Origin: Pseudomonas lini
Lineage (GTDB): Bacteria; Pseudomonadota; Gammaproteobacteria; Pseudomonadales; Pseudomonadaceae
DNA: 64,000 nucleotides
Direction of reading: 5' to 3'
NCBI RefSeq assembly: GCF_001042905.1
Contig: NZ_JYLB01000003.1
Span: 682,001-746,000, forward strand
Shown here: positions 52,212-61,932 of the stretch, piece after piece
Position numbering within the stretch: the stretch's first letter is position 1
Layout of the letters: each line of letters starts with the position of its first letter
Translations under genes and position numbers: made by a program
Notes under the pieces: generated by a model
Told to the model about the DNA's origin: nothing
The model's input: only the letters and a program-made list of their open reading frames with translations
Database searches by the model: none

Positions 52212-52901
52212 TTAAAAATCGTCTTCGACCTGGCCGTCCTTGACCTTGAATTCGCGATTTTGCAGGTACGCATTGCGAATAAAGGTGTATTTGTCGCCGC
52301 TGACCAGTTTCTCGGCCGACAGCAGGTTGGCGCGGGTGTCGACGATGTTCAGGCCGAAGATCGAATTACGCACCGGCACGTCGTGGATGTAGCGGTATGG
52401 ACCGGTATAGCCGTCGACATACTTGGAAGGCGCATCACGCAAGGTACTTGGACCCAGCAGCGGCAGCATCAAGTATGGGCCGCTGCCCACGCCCCAGTAA
52501 CCGAGGGTCTGGCCGAAGTCTTCATCATTGCGATGCAGGCCCATCTGGGTGCCCACGTCGAAGAAGCCCAGCAGGCCGAAGGTGGTGTTGAAGATCAAAC
52601 GCGCGGTGTCGACGCCTGCCGCGGCGGGTTTGACCTGCAACACGTCGTTGGCGAGGTTGGTCACGTCGCCGACGTTGCGGAACATGTTGTGGATGCCATC
52701 TTCCAGAAACTGCGGCGTGACGAATTGATAGCCCTGAGCCAATGGCTTCAGTGCGTAGGTGTCGACAAAATCGTTGAACTTGTAGATCGGGCGGTTAATG
52801 CTTTCCCAAGGATCTTCTTCCGTGGCAGCCTGAGCCGCAAACGGAACCAGCAATACACTGGCACACATACAAAGCTGAGCGAGTCGATTGCTCCAGCGCA
52901 T
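52212..52901 (-). CDS. mlaA: Outer-membrane lipid asymmetry protein MlaA (VacJ)
   Basis: 229 aa from ATG 52901 (AAGGAG seven bases upstream; earlier in-frame ATGs lack an RBS). Signal peptide ending AQA. MlaA signatures: EDPWESINRPIYKFNDFVD, FRNVGDVTNLANDVLQ, FNTTFGLLGFFDVG, GYWGVGSGPYLMLPLLGPSTLRD. Extracts misplaced phospholipids from the outer leaflet for the Mla pathway. Confidence 0.93.
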   Translation of the reverse strand: MRWSNRLAQLCMCASVLLVPFAAQAATEEDPWESINRPIYKFNDFVDTYALKPLAQGYQFVTPQFLEDGIHNMFRNVGDVTNLANDVLQVKPAAAGVDTARLIFNTTFGLLGFFDVGTQMGLHRNDEDFGQTLGYWGVGSGPYLMLPLLGPSTLRDAPSKYVDGYTGPYRYIHDVPVRNSIFGLNIVDTRANLLSAEKLVSGDKYTFIRNAYLQNREFKVKDGQVEDDF

Positions 52902-53102
52902 AGAGAAACTCCTTGGATTCATACTGGCGCGAGGGGCTTGGCCCAGGCGCAAAGGCCGCTAGTATATGACGGAAAACCCGGTTTAGGCAGCATCGCGCGC
53001 CATAGCCTGCGGCTGACTCTTCTGGCTGTGAGCGATTCACATCAGTGTCACTCAACTGTCACCGTCCACGAATAGCCTTGTTACTATTTCAAGGATGTTG
53101 AT

Positions 53103-53723
53103 ATGCCACGCGCCGAAACCTCGCCTCTCATCGCCCCCAGCCTGACCGCTGTACTGTTCGGCCTCAGTGGATGCCTGGTGGATTTCGGCGCACGCACTCG
53201 CCAACCCGGCACACTGACTGCCGAGCACGCCGAAGTCACGCTTGGCGCTCTGGATAGTCTATCCAGCTTGCAGCGCCAACAGATTCCTTGCGCCTGGCTC
53301 GATGAACTGCCCCCCGCCCTCAGCCACTCTCTGGCCGTGGCACTCCCGGACTGGATCAAACCTTCGCAACACCCGGCAACAATCAATCCATGGCCGGCCC
53401 CGAACGCCTGCTGGCAAGCCTTGATGGCGTTGAATGTCGAGCGTCTGGACGGTTGCGTGCTGGTCAGCGGCGAACCGCGGCTTCTGCAATCAGGCCTGAA
53501 TGCCGGGTTGTGGACCATTGGCCTGGCGTCCTGCGGCTCGCTGTGCGGGCTGGCACCAAGTGAATGGCAGGCCTTGAGTCAAAAGGAACGGGAACACTTG
53601 CGCGGCAAGGCGACAATGCAGTTGTTCGGCTTGGGCGTGCATTCGGTGATCGATCATTTGGGCGAACTCGACACCTGCCTTGCCGATATCAGCCTGCGCC
53701 GACTCAAGGGCGAGAAGCCCTGA
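53103..53723 (+). CDS. HAD-like protein lacking the catalytic Asp motif
   Basis: 206 aa. The start (AVLFGLSGCLVDFGARTR) aligns with HAD motif I (FDLDGTLVD) but both catalytic Asp are replaced (G and S). ALMALNVERLDGCVLVSGEP and SGLNAGLWTIGLA are HAD motif III/IV-like regions. Probably a phosphonatase-family relative with no hydrolase activity. It lies between mlaA and a DUF4404 gene, a conserved Pseudomonas order. Confidence 0.75.
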   Translation: MPRAETSPLIAPSLTAVLFGLSGCLVDFGARTRQPGTLTAEHAEVTLGALDSLSSLQRQQIPCAWLDELPPALSHSLAVALPDWIKPSQHPATINPWPAPNACWQALMALNVERLDGCVLVSGEPRLLQSGLNAGLWTIGLASCGSLCGLAPSEWQALSQKEREHLRGKATMQLFGLGVHSVIDHLGELDTCLADISLRRLKGEKP

Positions 53724-53832
53724 TCGAGATCATGCAGGTTGTTCAAGAGTGGATTAATCTAAAGGTCAGCCATAGACCTTTGGCGCGCCGCTGCGGTCTA
53801 TGCCAGTGCCTATCGATAAAAGGAAGAACGCC

Positions 53833-54096
53833 ATGCCTGCCCGCGAACTGCAAGAACAACTCAACAAACTGCGCGAGCAATTGGAACAGAATCCACCGCT
53901 TTCCGAAGTCGAGCGTGCTGACCTGCACGCGCTGATGCAACAGATCGAACTGGAACTTGAACTCGAAACCAAAACCCAGGACACCAACCTCGCCGACAAT
54001 GTGAACCTGGCCGTCGAGCGCTTCGAACTTGAACACCCTACCCTTGCTGGCACCTTGCGCAACATCGTTCAAGCCTTGGGCAATATGGGGATCTGA
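53833..54096 (+). CDS. DUF4404 family protein
   Basis: 87 aa from MPARELQEQLNKLREQL, with AAAGGAAG upstream. Helical and coiled-coil-like (residues 1-55) with a C-terminal HPTLAGTLRNIVQALGNMGI block typical of DUF4404. Function unknown. Confidence 0.8.
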   Translation: MPARELQEQLNKLREQLEQNPPLSEVERADLHALMQQIELELELETKTQDTNLADNVNLAVERFELEHPTLAGTLRNIVQALGNMGI

Positions 54097-54108
54097 ACCC
54101 GCCAAATG

Positions 54109-54142
54109 CAAAAAAGCCCCGCTATCGATAGCGGGGCTTTTT
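54109..54142 (+). terminator. Terminator after the DUF4404 gene
   Basis: AAAAAGCCCCGCTATCGATAGCGGGGCTTTTT: a perfect stem followed by T. Symmetric enough to act both ways. Confidence 0.9.
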
Positions 54143-54185
54143 GATTTCCAGCCGTTGAGTTATTGGGCGATTGGAATTGCGCCAA

Positions 54186-54255
54186 GATCGCAGCCTGCGG
54201 CAGCTCCTACATTGGGACGGCGTACACCCTGTAGGAGCTGCCGAAGGCTGCGATC
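54186..54255. repeat. REPIN-type inverted repeat pair
   Basis: GATCGCAGCCTGCGGCAGCT (54186-) faces GTAGGAGCTGCCGAAGGCTG (54231-) around 20 bp. A second REP class, distinct from that at 49774. Confidence 0.85.
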
Positions 54256-54269
54256 TTTTGATCTTGATC

Positions 54270-55100
54270 TTACTGACGGACCAGGCGATGGTTCGGCAGT
54301 TGCACTTCTTCGGTGCTGCGATACGGGTTGATGTCCAACCCGCCGCGACGCACATACCGTGCATACACCGTCAGCTTCTCTGGCTTCAGCAACCGTTGCA
54401 GGTCGAGGAAAATCCGCTCCACACACTGTTCATGGAAGTCCGAGTGCTGGCGGAAACTCACGATGTATTCCAGCAAACTCGCATGGTCCAGCGCCGCTCC
54501 GCGATACTCCACCGCTACGCTGCCCCAATCCGGCTGGCTGGTGACCGGGCAGTTGGATTTGAGCAAATGACTGTGCACGCACTCTTCAATAATGAGCGAC
54601 TCATCGCACCGCAGCAGTTCCGGGCGCGGATGCTCATAGTTGCTGACGCTGATGTCCAGGTCATCGATGCACACGCCCGGCAACGCCACGACGCCTTCTG
54701 CCTCAACATCTTTCAAGCTGCGAATCCGCACGCCCACCGGTTTACCGGCAGCGGCCGAGAGGTCTTTCGCCAGTGTCGCTTCAAGGCTTGCGGTATCGGC
54801 AAACGCTGTTTGGTTCAGCGAGTTGAGGTACAGCTTGAACGACTTCGATTCGATGATGTTTGGCGAATCCGCCGGAATGCTGAATTCGCCAATCGCCACC
54901 ACAGGCTTGCCGGATGGCAACAGCCACGACAGTTCGAAGCAGTTCCAGAAGTCCACGCCCTTGTACGGCAGGGTTTCAGCCGTCAGGCCCAGCTCGGCCC
55001 ATTTCGCGGTGCGCGGGATCGGGAACAGTAAGGACGGCGTATAGGTGGCTATGTATTCGCTGGATTTGCCCAGCGGCGAATGTTCGGCTGCGGGATGCAT
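54270..55100 (-). CDS. queF: NADPH-dependent 7-cyano-7-deazaguanine reductase
   Basis: 276 aa. Reduces preQ0 to preQ1 in queuosine synthesis. [15 protein letters not shown] (substrate binding), [13 protein letters not shown] with nucleophile Cys184 and Asp191, and the long two-domain (unimodular) form as in E. coli. Confidence 0.96.
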   Translation of the reverse strand: MHPAAEHSPLGKSSEYIATYTPSLLFPIPRTAKWAELGLTAETLPYKGVDFWNCFELSWLLPSGKPVVAIGEFSIPADSPNIIESKSFKLYLNSLNQTAFADTASLEATLAKDLSAAAGKPVGVRIRSLKDVEAEGVVALPGVCIDDLDISVSNYEHPRPELLRCDESLIIEECVHSHLLKSNCPVTSQPDWGSVAVEYRGAALDHASLLEYIVSFRQHSDFHEQCVERIFLDLQRLLKPEKLTVYARYVRRGGLDINPYRSTEEVQLPNHRLVRQ

Positions 55101-55161
55101 GGCGGAAACCTGACTGAAGAATCAGCGGATTCTACCAGCCTTTGCTCCCGCCTTTGAGTGC

Positions 55162-55683
55162 TTACTGACTGACTGTCAATTTGCCGACCATGCCAGCCTG
55201 ATAGTGGCCGGGAACATTGCAGGCAAATTCCAGGTTGGTGGCTTTGGTGAAGGTCCAGGTCAGCTCGACGGTTTTGCCCGGTTCCACCAGCACACTGTTC
55301 GGGTCATCGTGTTTCATACCATGCCCTTTTGCGGCCATGGAGCCGTGGTCCATGGCCTTCATGCCTGTAGGCATCAGCATGCCGCTTTGCTGCATCTGGA
55401 GCATTTCCTGCTGGTGCCGGGCATGCATCGCCGCGTCGCCGAGGTTGAATTCGTGCAGCAACTGGCCTTTATTCACCAGTACAAAGCGAACGGTCTCACC
55501 GGCCTTGATCTCGATGGCTTTCGGATCGAACGACATATCGCCCATTACCACTTCAATGCTGCGGGTAGTCTTGGTCGCCGTCGCCGGTTGACCGAAGTCG
55601 TAGGAATGCGCCGGCGAAGCCTCCAGCCCTAAGCTCAGAGTCAGCAAGCAAGCGGCCAGTACCAGACGATTTTGCAAAAACAT
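55162..55683 (-). CDS. Periplasmic cupredoxin
   Basis: 173 aa with a signal peptide (LEASPAHS region). Copper-binding cupredoxin: LLHEFNLGD (His ligand) and EFACNVPGHYQAGM (Cys, His, Met ligands). A Met/His-rich loop (HQQEMLQMQQSGMLMPTGMKAMDHGSM) may capture copper. Divergent from copR, and likely part of the copper response. Confidence 0.88.
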   Translation of the reverse strand: MFLQNRLVLAACLLTLSLGLEASPAHSYDFGQPATATKTTRSIEVVMGDMSFDPKAIEIKAGETVRFVLVNKGQLLHEFNLGDAAMHARHQQEMLQMQQSGMLMPTGMKAMDHGSMAAKGHGMKHDDPNSVLVEPGKTVELTWTFTKATNLEFACNVPGHYQAGMVGKLTVSQ

Positions 55684-55748
55684 AGTCGTACTCCAACAAG
55701 ATGAGGTTCAGCTTGTGGGAAACTCTAATCCGCGGGCTCTGCCAGCCA

Positions 55749-55777
55749 CCTGACAGGCAGATTACAACTTTGTCAGG
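55749..55777. promoter_or_regulatory. Candidate copper-response operator
   Basis: CCTGACA and TGTCAGG are inverted around 15 bp (TGACAGGCAGATTACAACTT between) in the gap between the cupredoxin and copR genes. TGACA half-sites recall CusR/CopR boxes. Confidence 0.55.
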
Positions 55778-55837
55778 TTGGCCTTTATCGCCGCCGCCCA
55801 CGGTATAACGCACCTGTTCCAATTGCCCGAGCCGCCC

Positions 55838-56518
55838 ATGAAACTGCTGATTGTTGAAGACCAACCGAAAACCGGCCATTACCTGCGTCAGGGCCTGACC
55901 GAAGCCGGGTTCACCACCGAATTGGCGGCAGACGGCAACACCGGCCAGCAACTGGCGTTAAGCGGCGATTACGCCTTGTTGATCCTCGATGTGATGCTGC
56001 CCGGTCGCGATGGCTGGCAGATTCTGCAAGCGGTGCGCGGTGCTGGCCTGGACACACCGGTACTGTTTCTTACAGCCCGAGACGCGGTGGAGGACAGGGT
56101 TCACGGTCTGGAGTTGGGTGCCGACGACTATCTGGTCAAACCGTTCGCCTTCTCCGAACTGCTGGCGCGGGTTCGCAGTCTGCTGCGGCGCGGCAGCGTC
56201 ACGCCTCAGGAAACCAGCTTGCAACTGGCCGACTTGCGCCTGGACCTGATCCGTCGCCGGGTCGAGCGCAACGGCCAGCGCATCGACCTGACCGCCAAGG
56301 AATTCGCCCTGCTGGAAATGCTCCTACGGCGCCAAGGCGAAGTGCTGCCCAAATCGCTGATCGCTTCCCAAGTGTGGGACATGAATTTCGACAGCGACAC
56401 CAACGTTATCGAAGTGGCGATCCGCCGTTTGCGCCTGAAGATCGACGACGACTTCCCGAACAAGTTGATCCACACCGTGCGCGGCATGGGCTACGTCCTT
56501 GAAGAGCGCCCTGCCTGA
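55838..56518 (+). CDS. copR: OmpR-type response regulator, copper-sensing
   Basis: 226 aa from [16 protein letters not shown]. Receiver with phospho-Asp51 ([14 protein letters not shown]), VKPF, and a winged-helix output ([35 protein letters not shown]). Heavy-metal CusR/CopR/IrlR subgroup by type. Its stop overlaps the sensor kinase start (TGATG). Confidence 0.88.
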   Translation: MKLLIVEDQPKTGHYLRQGLTEAGFTTELAADGNTGQQLALSGDYALLILDVMLPGRDGWQILQAVRGAGLDTPVLFLTARDAVEDRVHGLELGADDYLVKPFAFSELLARVRSLLRRGSVTPQETSLQLADLRLDLIRRRVERNGQRIDLTAKEFALLEMLLRRQGEVLPKSLIASQVWDMNFDSDTNVIEVAIRRLRLKIDDDFPNKLIHTVRGMGYVLEERPA

Positions 56519-57867
56519 TGCGCCGACTCTCACTAAGCAATCGTCTGGCGCTGCTGTTCGCAGCATGCACCGCGGTGGTGTCGTTGTTCGCCGGGGTGTT
56601 GTTCAGCCGCGCCAGCGAGGCGCACTTTGTCGAACTGGATCAGCAATTGCTCGACGGCAAACTGATTGGCTTGCGCCGGGCGCTGGATGACATTCAGTCC
56701 AGCGAAACCGAAGCCAGGCTAGCCGATGAATTGAGCCGACAAGCCGATCTTTCACTGCGCATCATCGGCAGCGACGGACAACGTTTGTACGACAGCTCAG
56801 CCGGTTTACCCAAAGACTTGCCGCGCCAGTTGGGCCTGTCGACGGTGAGCGACGACGGCACCGACTACCGTGTCCTGAATGCGCCGCTATTTCTCGACAA
56901 GCCCGACTCACCGCAACTGACCCTGCTGCTGGACATCACCCATCACCAACACTTTCTGCAACGCATGCAGCATTTGATCTGGCTGACGGTCGGTTTGTCG
57001 GCGCTGGCCACCGCCCTGCTCGGAGCCTGGGCGGCACGCAGTGGGTTGCGCCCTCTGCGACGCATGAGTGCGGTCGCCAGCGGCGTTTCGGCGCAATCGC
57101 TCAACGCGCGCCTGCCGGAAGCAGACATGCCGCCAGAGCTCGCGGAAATGGCCCACAGCTTCAACGCCATGCTCGGACGCCTCGACGACTCTTTTCAGCG
57201 GCTCTCGGCGTTTTCCGCCGACATCGCCCATGAACTGCGTACGCCGCTGTCGAACCTGCTGACCCACACCCAGGTCACCCTCACCCGCCCTCGCCCCATC
57301 GAGGATTACCGCGAAGCGCTGCACAGCAACCTCGAAGAACTGCAATGGATGGCGCAACTGGTCAACGACATGTTGTACCTGGCCAAGGCTGACCACGGCT
57401 TGCTGATGCCCAAGCGCGAACCGCTGGAACTGGCGGAAGAAGCCGATGTGCTGCTGGAGTTTTTTGCGCCGCTGGCCGAGGACGCTCAGGTGAAGTTGAG
57501 TCGTGACGGCAGCGCGAGCATGCAGGGCGACCGCAGCATGTTGCGTCGGGCGCTGTCCAATTTGCTGGACAATGCGCTGCGGTTTACCCCGGTCGGTGGC
57601 GAGGTGCGGGTGAAGATAATCGAACAGCCGACAGGCGTGAGCCTGACTGTTGAAAACAGTGGTGAAGGGATTTCTGAAGACTTGTTACCGCGTTTGTTTG
57701 ACCGCTTCTACCGGGCAGACCCAGCGCGTCGTGAAGGCAGCAGTGAGCATGCGGGGTTGGGATTGGCGATCACCCAATCGATCATCCGTGCCCATGGCGG
57801 GCAGATTCGTTGCGAATCGGATAAGGGGTGGACGCGGTTTGTGATTGAGTTGCCGAAGGGGGATTGA
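56518..57867 (+). CDS. copS: Sensor histidine kinase, copper-sensing
   Basis: 449 aa. Two membrane segments (residues about 10-30 and 150-175), periplasmic sensor between, HAMP (RPLRRMSAVASGVSAQSLNARL), H-box FSADIAHELRTPLSNLL and a C-terminal ATPase (NLLDNALRFTPVGG, GLGLAITQSIIRAHGG). CusS/CopS-type partner of the regulator just upstream. Confidence 0.88.
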   Translation: MRRLSLSNRLALLFAACTAVVSLFAGVLFSRASEAHFVELDQQLLDGKLIGLRRALDDIQSSETEARLADELSRQADLSLRIIGSDGQRLYDSSAGLPKDLPRQLGLSTVSDDGTDYRVLNAPLFLDKPDSPQLTLLLDITHHQHFLQRMQHLIWLTVGLSALATALLGAWAARSGLRPLRRMSAVASGVSAQSLNARLPEADMPPELAEMAHSFNAMLGRLDDSFQRLSAFSADIAHELRTPLSNLLTHTQVTLTRPRPIEDYREALHSNLEELQWMAQLVNDMLYLAKADHGLLMPKREPLELAEEADVLLEFFAPLAEDAQVKLSRDGSASMQGDRSMLRRALSNLLDNALRFTPVGGEVRVKIIEQPTGVSLTVENSGEGISEDLLPRLFDRFYRADPARREGSSEHAGLGLAITQSIIRAHGGQIRCESDKGWTRFVIELPKGD

Positions 57868-57887
57868 GGGTGGCATGTCTGGCCCCT

Positions 57888-57975
57888 TCGCGAGCAAGCC
57901 CGCTCCCACAGTGACCGAGTTGAAACACAATGATGTGAACGACTCGAAACCCTGTGGGAGCGGGCTTGCCCGCGA
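57888..57975. repeat. REPIN-type inverted repeat pair
   Basis: TCGCGAGCAAGCCCGCTCCC (57888-57907) faces GGGAGCGGGCTTGCCCGCGA (57956-57975). Same REP class as at 49774. Confidence 0.85.
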
Positions 57976-57990
57976 TAGCGGTCTACAGGC

Positions 57991-59235
57991 TTACGAATAC
58001 CGCAACGCCGTAGCTGGCTCGACTTTCGCCGCCCGCCACGCCGGGTACACCGTCGCCAAAAAGCTCATGATGAAACCGGCGGAACAGATCAACAACACAT
58101 CCGCGCCCTGCAATTCCGACGGCAAGTTACTGACAAAGTACACATCGGAACTGAAGATGTGCTGCCCGCTGACCCGCTCCATCCAGCCCACCAGCTCACT
58201 GACGTTCAGCGCTGCGATCACGCCCAGCACGCCGCCAATCAAGGTACCGACAACCCCGATCACCGTGCCCTGCACCATGAAGATCGCCATGATCTGCCGA
58301 GGCGTCGCGCCAATGGTGCGCAGGATTGCGATGTCCGCGCCCTTGTCGTTCACCACCATGATCAGGGTGGCGATGATGTTGAACGCCGCCACCGCGACGA
58401 TCATCAGCAACAGCAGGCCGATCATGGTTTTTTCCATTTTCATCGCGCTGAACAGACTGCCTTGGGTGTGGGTCCAGTCGTCAGCCTTGTAAGCGGCGCC
58501 CAGGCCTGTCGCGATGTCGCTCGACACTTGCGGCGCGGCGTACAAATCCTTCACCGCCAGGCGCACGCTCTGCACCTGATTCGGCTGCCAGTGCTGCATC
58601 TGCGCGGCATCGGCGAGGTGGATCAGCGCCATGGAGCCGTCCAGCTCGGCGCCAACCTTGAACACGCCCACCACGTTCAGCCGCTGCATGCGCGGGGTAA
58701 TCCCGCCCGGTGCGGTGCTGATTTCCGGCACGATCAGGGTGATTTTGTCGCCGACATTCAAGCGAAAGCGTCGCGCAGTGATCTCACCGACCACCACGCC
58801 AAACTCGCCCGGCTTCAAGGCATCGAGACGCCCCTGAACAATGTGCTTGGCAACGATCGAGACTTTGCCTTCCAGTGCCGGGTCGACACCGCTGACCTGG
58901 ATCGGCTGCATCGTGCCCTTGTAGGACAGCATGCCCTCCATTTCGGTAAACGGCACCGCCGCCGTTACTGCAGGATTCTTCATCGCCGCGGCGGCCACCG
59001 GCTGCCAATCGTCGATAGGGTTCACGCCGACGATGGTCGCGTGGGGCACCATGCCGAGGATGCGCGAGCTCATTTCGCGCTGGAAGCCATTCATCACCGA
59101 CAGCACCACGATCATCGCCAGCACGCCCAGGGCGAGGCCGATCATCGAGGTCATCGAGATGAAGGAAACAAAGCGATTGCGGCGCTTGGCGCGGGTATAG
59201 CGCGTGCCGATAAAGATCGATAACGGTCTGAACAT
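57991..59235 (-). CDS. lolE: Lipoprotein-releasing permease LolE
   Basis: 414 aa from [20 protein letters not shown]. One N-terminal and three C-terminal transmembrane segments flank a large periplasmic domain. [20 protein letters not shown] and GADIAILRTIGATPRQI are FtsX/LolC-E signatures. With LolD and the paralogue at 59992 it extracts outer-membrane lipoproteins from the inner membrane. Assigned as LolE because it is last in the operon. Confidence 0.9.
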   Translation of the reverse strand: MFRPLSIFIGTRYTRAKRRNRFVSFISMTSMIGLALGVLAMIVVLSVMNGFQREMSSRILGMVPHATIVGVNPIDDWQPVAAAAMKNPAVTAAVPFTEMEGMLSYKGTMQPIQVSGVDPALEGKVSIVAKHIVQGRLDALKPGEFGVVVGEITARRFRLNVGDKITLIVPEISTAPGGITPRMQRLNVVGVFKVGAELDGSMALIHLADAAQMQHWQPNQVQSVRLAVKDLYAAPQVSSDIATGLGAAYKADDWTHTQGSLFSAMKMEKTMIGLLLLMIVAVAAFNIIATLIMVVNDKGADIAILRTIGATPRQIMAIFMVQGTVIGVVGTLIGGVLGVIAALNVSELVGWMERVSGQHIFSSDVYFVSNLPSELQGADVLLICSAGFIMSFLATVYPAWRAAKVEPATALRYS

Positions 59236-59256
59236 TCGCTGGGGCACCGTATAAAA

Positions 59257-59290
59257 ATAAAAGACCCGACGCACTGTTCAGTACGCCGGG
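59257..59290 (-). terminator. Hairpin between lolD and lolE
   Basis: Minus strand: ACCCGGCGTACTG and CAGTGCGTCGGGT pair with two G-U pairs, then CTTTTATTTTT. It lies just after the lolD stop and before lolE, inside the operon. Confidence 0.6.
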
Positions 59291-59300
59291 TTTCGGTCAA

Positions 59301-59999
59301 TCAGATAGGCGTCAGGTAACCTTCCTGCAAATGCAGGACGCGATCCATCTGGCGAGCCAGGTTCATGTCGTGAGTCACCACCAGGAACGCGGTGCGCATC
59401 GAGGTGCTGAGTTCCAGCATCAAATCCTGAATGCCCTGTGCGGTGTGGGAGTCGAGGTTGCCGGTCGGCTCGTCGAGCATCACCAGGCCTGGCTTGTTCA
59501 CCAAGGCACGGGCGATGGCCACACGCTGGCGTTCGCCACCGGACAATTCCGCCGGTTTGTGCTCCAGACGGTGGCCCAGTCCTACACGCTCCAGCAACGC
59601 TGTCGCACGCTGGCGCGCTTCCGGGATCGCGGTTTTACCAATCAGCAACGGCATGCAGACGTTTTCCAGCGCGGTGAACTCAGGCAGCAAGTGGTGGAAC
59701 TGGTAAACGAAACCCAGCGACCGATTGCGCAGCAGGCCACGGGCTTTTTCGTTCAGTGCCGAGAGTTCTTCACCGGCCAGCCAGACGCTGCCCTTGGTCG
59801 GTGTATCGAGACCGCCCAGCAGGTTGAGCAAGGTACTTTTGCCCGAACCCGACGTACCGACGATCGCCACGCGCTCACCAGGGTGCAGCTCCAGTTGCAG
59901 ACCCGCCAGAACCTCTACCGATTCCGGACCTTCCACGTAGGACTTGCCCAGGTTGCGGCAGCTCAAGATTGCTTTATCACTCATGCCCGACTCACTCAT
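59301..59999 (-). CDS. lolD: Lipoprotein-releasing ATPase LolD
   Basis: 232 aa from ATG 59999 (GGAGG upstream; a second ATG at 59984 is possible). Walker [19 protein letters not shown], signature [16 protein letters not shown], Walker [14 protein letters not shown]. The start overlaps the lolC stop. Powers LolCDE. Confidence 0.93.
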   Translation of the reverse strand: MSESGMSDKAILSCRNLGKSYVEGPESVEVLAGLQLELHPGERVAIVGTSGSGKSTLLNLLGGLDTPTKGSVWLAGEELSALNEKARGLLRNRSLGFVYQFHHLLPEFTALENVCMPLLIGKTAIPEARQRATALLERVGLGHRLEHKPAELSGGERQRVAIARALVNKPGLVMLDEPTGNLDSHTAQGIQDLMLELSTSMRTAFLVVTHDMNLARQMDRVLHLQEGYLTPI

Positions 60000-61242
60000 A
60001 ACGTAGCGCCTCCGCAGGCTGGGTGCGCGCGGCACGCCAGGCTGGATACAGGGTGGCGAGGAAACTCAGGATCAACGCGGCGGCGCAGACCATCAACACG
60101 TCCTGGCTCTGCACTTGCGACGGCAGGTAATCGATGAAATACACGTCGGCGTTCAGGAATTTATGGCCGATCAGCCCTTCAAGGGCCGAAATCGCGGCGC
60201 TGACGTTCAGCGCGGCGAAGATCCCGACCACGGCGCCGATCAGCGTACCGACCACACCAATGACCGTGCCCTGAACCATGAACGTCGCCATGATCGAACC
60301 CGGCGTGGCGCCGAGGGTGCGCAGAATCGCGATGTCGCCCTTCTTGTCGTTTACCACCATCACCAGCGTGGAAATGATGTTGAACGCCGCAACGGCGACG
60401 ATCAGCAGCAACAGCAGGCCGATCATGGCTTTTTCCATGCGGATCGCCTGATACAGATTGCCGTGGGTGCGGGTCCAGTCGCGGGCGTAATACTTGTCTT
60501 CGCCGAGTTGCTGGGCGATGGTCCATGCCATGCGTGGTGCCTGGAACAGATCGTCGAACTTCAAGCGAATGCCCTGGACCTGATCCGGCTTCCAGCGGTG
60601 CAGCTTCGCCAGATCCTGCAAATTGGTAATGCCCAGATACCCGTCGATCTCACCGGCACCGACGTGGAAGATGCCGACCACGGTAAAGCGTTTCATGCGC
60701 GGGAACATCCCGGCCGGGGTCACGGTGACTTCCGGCGCGACAAACGTCAGTTTGTCACCGACCGCCACGCCGAGCTTGGCTGCGGCCTTGTCGCCGATGA
60801 CGATGCCGAAACTGCCCGGCGCCAGGTCGTCGAGCTTGCCCTGCTGCATGAAGTTATCAATGATCGACACCTGCCGCTCCTGCACCGGGTCGATGGCATT
60901 GAGCAGCACTTTGGAGACCTTGCCGTTGTTGGTCAGCAGGCCCTGCATCTGGACGAAGGGCGCAACCGCCGCCACCTGCGGGTTCTGCTTGACCTTGGCG
61001 GCCAGGCTTTGCCAGTCGCTGATCGGCTCACCGGACTCGATGGTCGCGTGGGGCACCATGCCCAGCACGCGGGTGCGCATCTCATGATCGAAGCCGTTCA
61101 TGACCGACAGCACGACGATCATCACGACCACGCCAAGGGCAAGTCCGATCATCGAGGTCAGGGAAATGAACGACACAAAATGATTGCGACGCTTTGCACG
61201 GGTATAACGCGTGCCAATAAATACGAAGAGAGGTCTGAACAT
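59992..61242 (-). CDS. lolC: Lipoprotein-releasing permease LolC
   Basis: 416 aa from [20 protein letters not shown]. Same layout and many identical blocks as the paralogue at 57991 ([31 protein letters not shown]). First gene of the lol operon, hence LolC. Confidence 0.9.
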   Translation of the reverse strand: MFRPLFVFIGTRYTRAKRRNHFVSFISLTSMIGLALGVVVMIVVLSVMNGFDHEMRTRVLGMVPHATIESGEPISDWQSLAAKVKQNPQVAAVAPFVQMQGLLTNNGKVSKVLLNAIDPVQERQVSIIDNFMQQGKLDDLAPGSFGIVIGDKAAAKLGVAVGDKLTFVAPEVTVTPAGMFPRMKRFTVVGIFHVGAGEIDGYLGITNLQDLAKLHRWKPDQVQGIRLKFDDLFQAPRMAWTIAQQLGEDKYYARDWTRTHGNLYQAIRMEKAMIGLLLLLIVAVAAFNIISTLVMVVNDKKGDIAILRTLGATPGSIMATFMVQGTVIGVVGTLIGAVVGIFAALNVSAAISALEGLIGHKFLNADVYFIDYLPSQVQSQDVLMVCAAALILSFLATLYPAWRAARTQPAEALRYE

Positions 61243-61336
61243 GTCGGGGCTTGTTCGGAGGGAAAAGGAACGTCCTTGTGGCGGGGGTCGATAACCAGCT
61301 TTACACTCAGACCACCGCCGCTACCATGGGTTCGCC

Positions 61337-61918
61337 ATGTCGACATTAGATGAAGAAGATCGCCGCGAATACTACCGTATCGAGGACACGATCGCACTGG
61401 AAATTCGGCCCCTGTCTGCTCCCGAAGCCGCAGGCCAGGAAGTGTTGCAGGATGCTTCCCCTCTATTCAACCTGCTCAGCGAACTGCACCTGAGCGAATT
61501 CGAGTCGCAACACCTGCTGCGACAGATCAGCGAACGTGACCGGACCATCGCCGCGTTCCTGAAATCCCAGAACAAACGCATCGACCTGCTGAGTCAGGTG
61601 GTCGCCCTGACCGTGCTCGGACAGATCGGCGAACCGCAGCCGGTGATCCTCTCCGAAGGGGGCATCGACTTTCAGCATCCGACGCCCATCACCACCGGCA
61701 CACACCTGTCGGTCAAACTGGTGCTGATGCCGCAAGCCCTGGGCCTGTTGCTGCGAGCCCGCGTCACCCATTGCGACCGCAAGGGCGACGGCTACGACGT
61801 CGGCACCGAGTTCGAACATCTGTCCGATGCCCAGCGGCAATTGCTGGCCCGTTACATCTTGCAGCGACAGGCACAAGAACGACGCCTGGCCCGCGAACAA
61901 AACGAATCAGGCATTTAA
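61337..61918 (+). CDS. PilZ-domain protein, second
   Basis: 193 aa. REYYRIED start (RxxxR region) and a PilZ-like C-terminus (LSEGGIDFQHPTPITTGTHLSVKL, GYDVGTEFEHL). The middle is helical. Divergent from lolC. Cyclic-di-GMP binding is likely but the motifs are less canonical than in the protein at 51841. Confidence 0.75.
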   Translation: MSTLDEEDRREYYRIEDTIALEIRPLSAPEAAGQEVLQDASPLFNLLSELHLSEFESQHLLRQISERDRTIAAFLKSQNKRIDLLSQVVALTVLGQIGEPQPVILSEGGIDFQHPTPITTGTHLSVKLVLMPQALGLLLRARVTHCDRKGDGYDVGTEFEHLSDAQRQLLARYILQRQAQERRLAREQNESGI

Positions 61919-61932
61919 TTTAAGGAAGAACC

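Noticed and set aside
52260..53075. Plus-strand frame over mlaA
   Set aside because: Antisense shadow of mlaA, which has a signal peptide and clear family motifs.
58159..61353. Long open frames (354 and 412 codons) on the plus strand over lolE and lolC
   Set aside because: They are antisense shadows rich in His, Arg and Asp caused by high-GC codon use; the minus-strand lol genes explain them.
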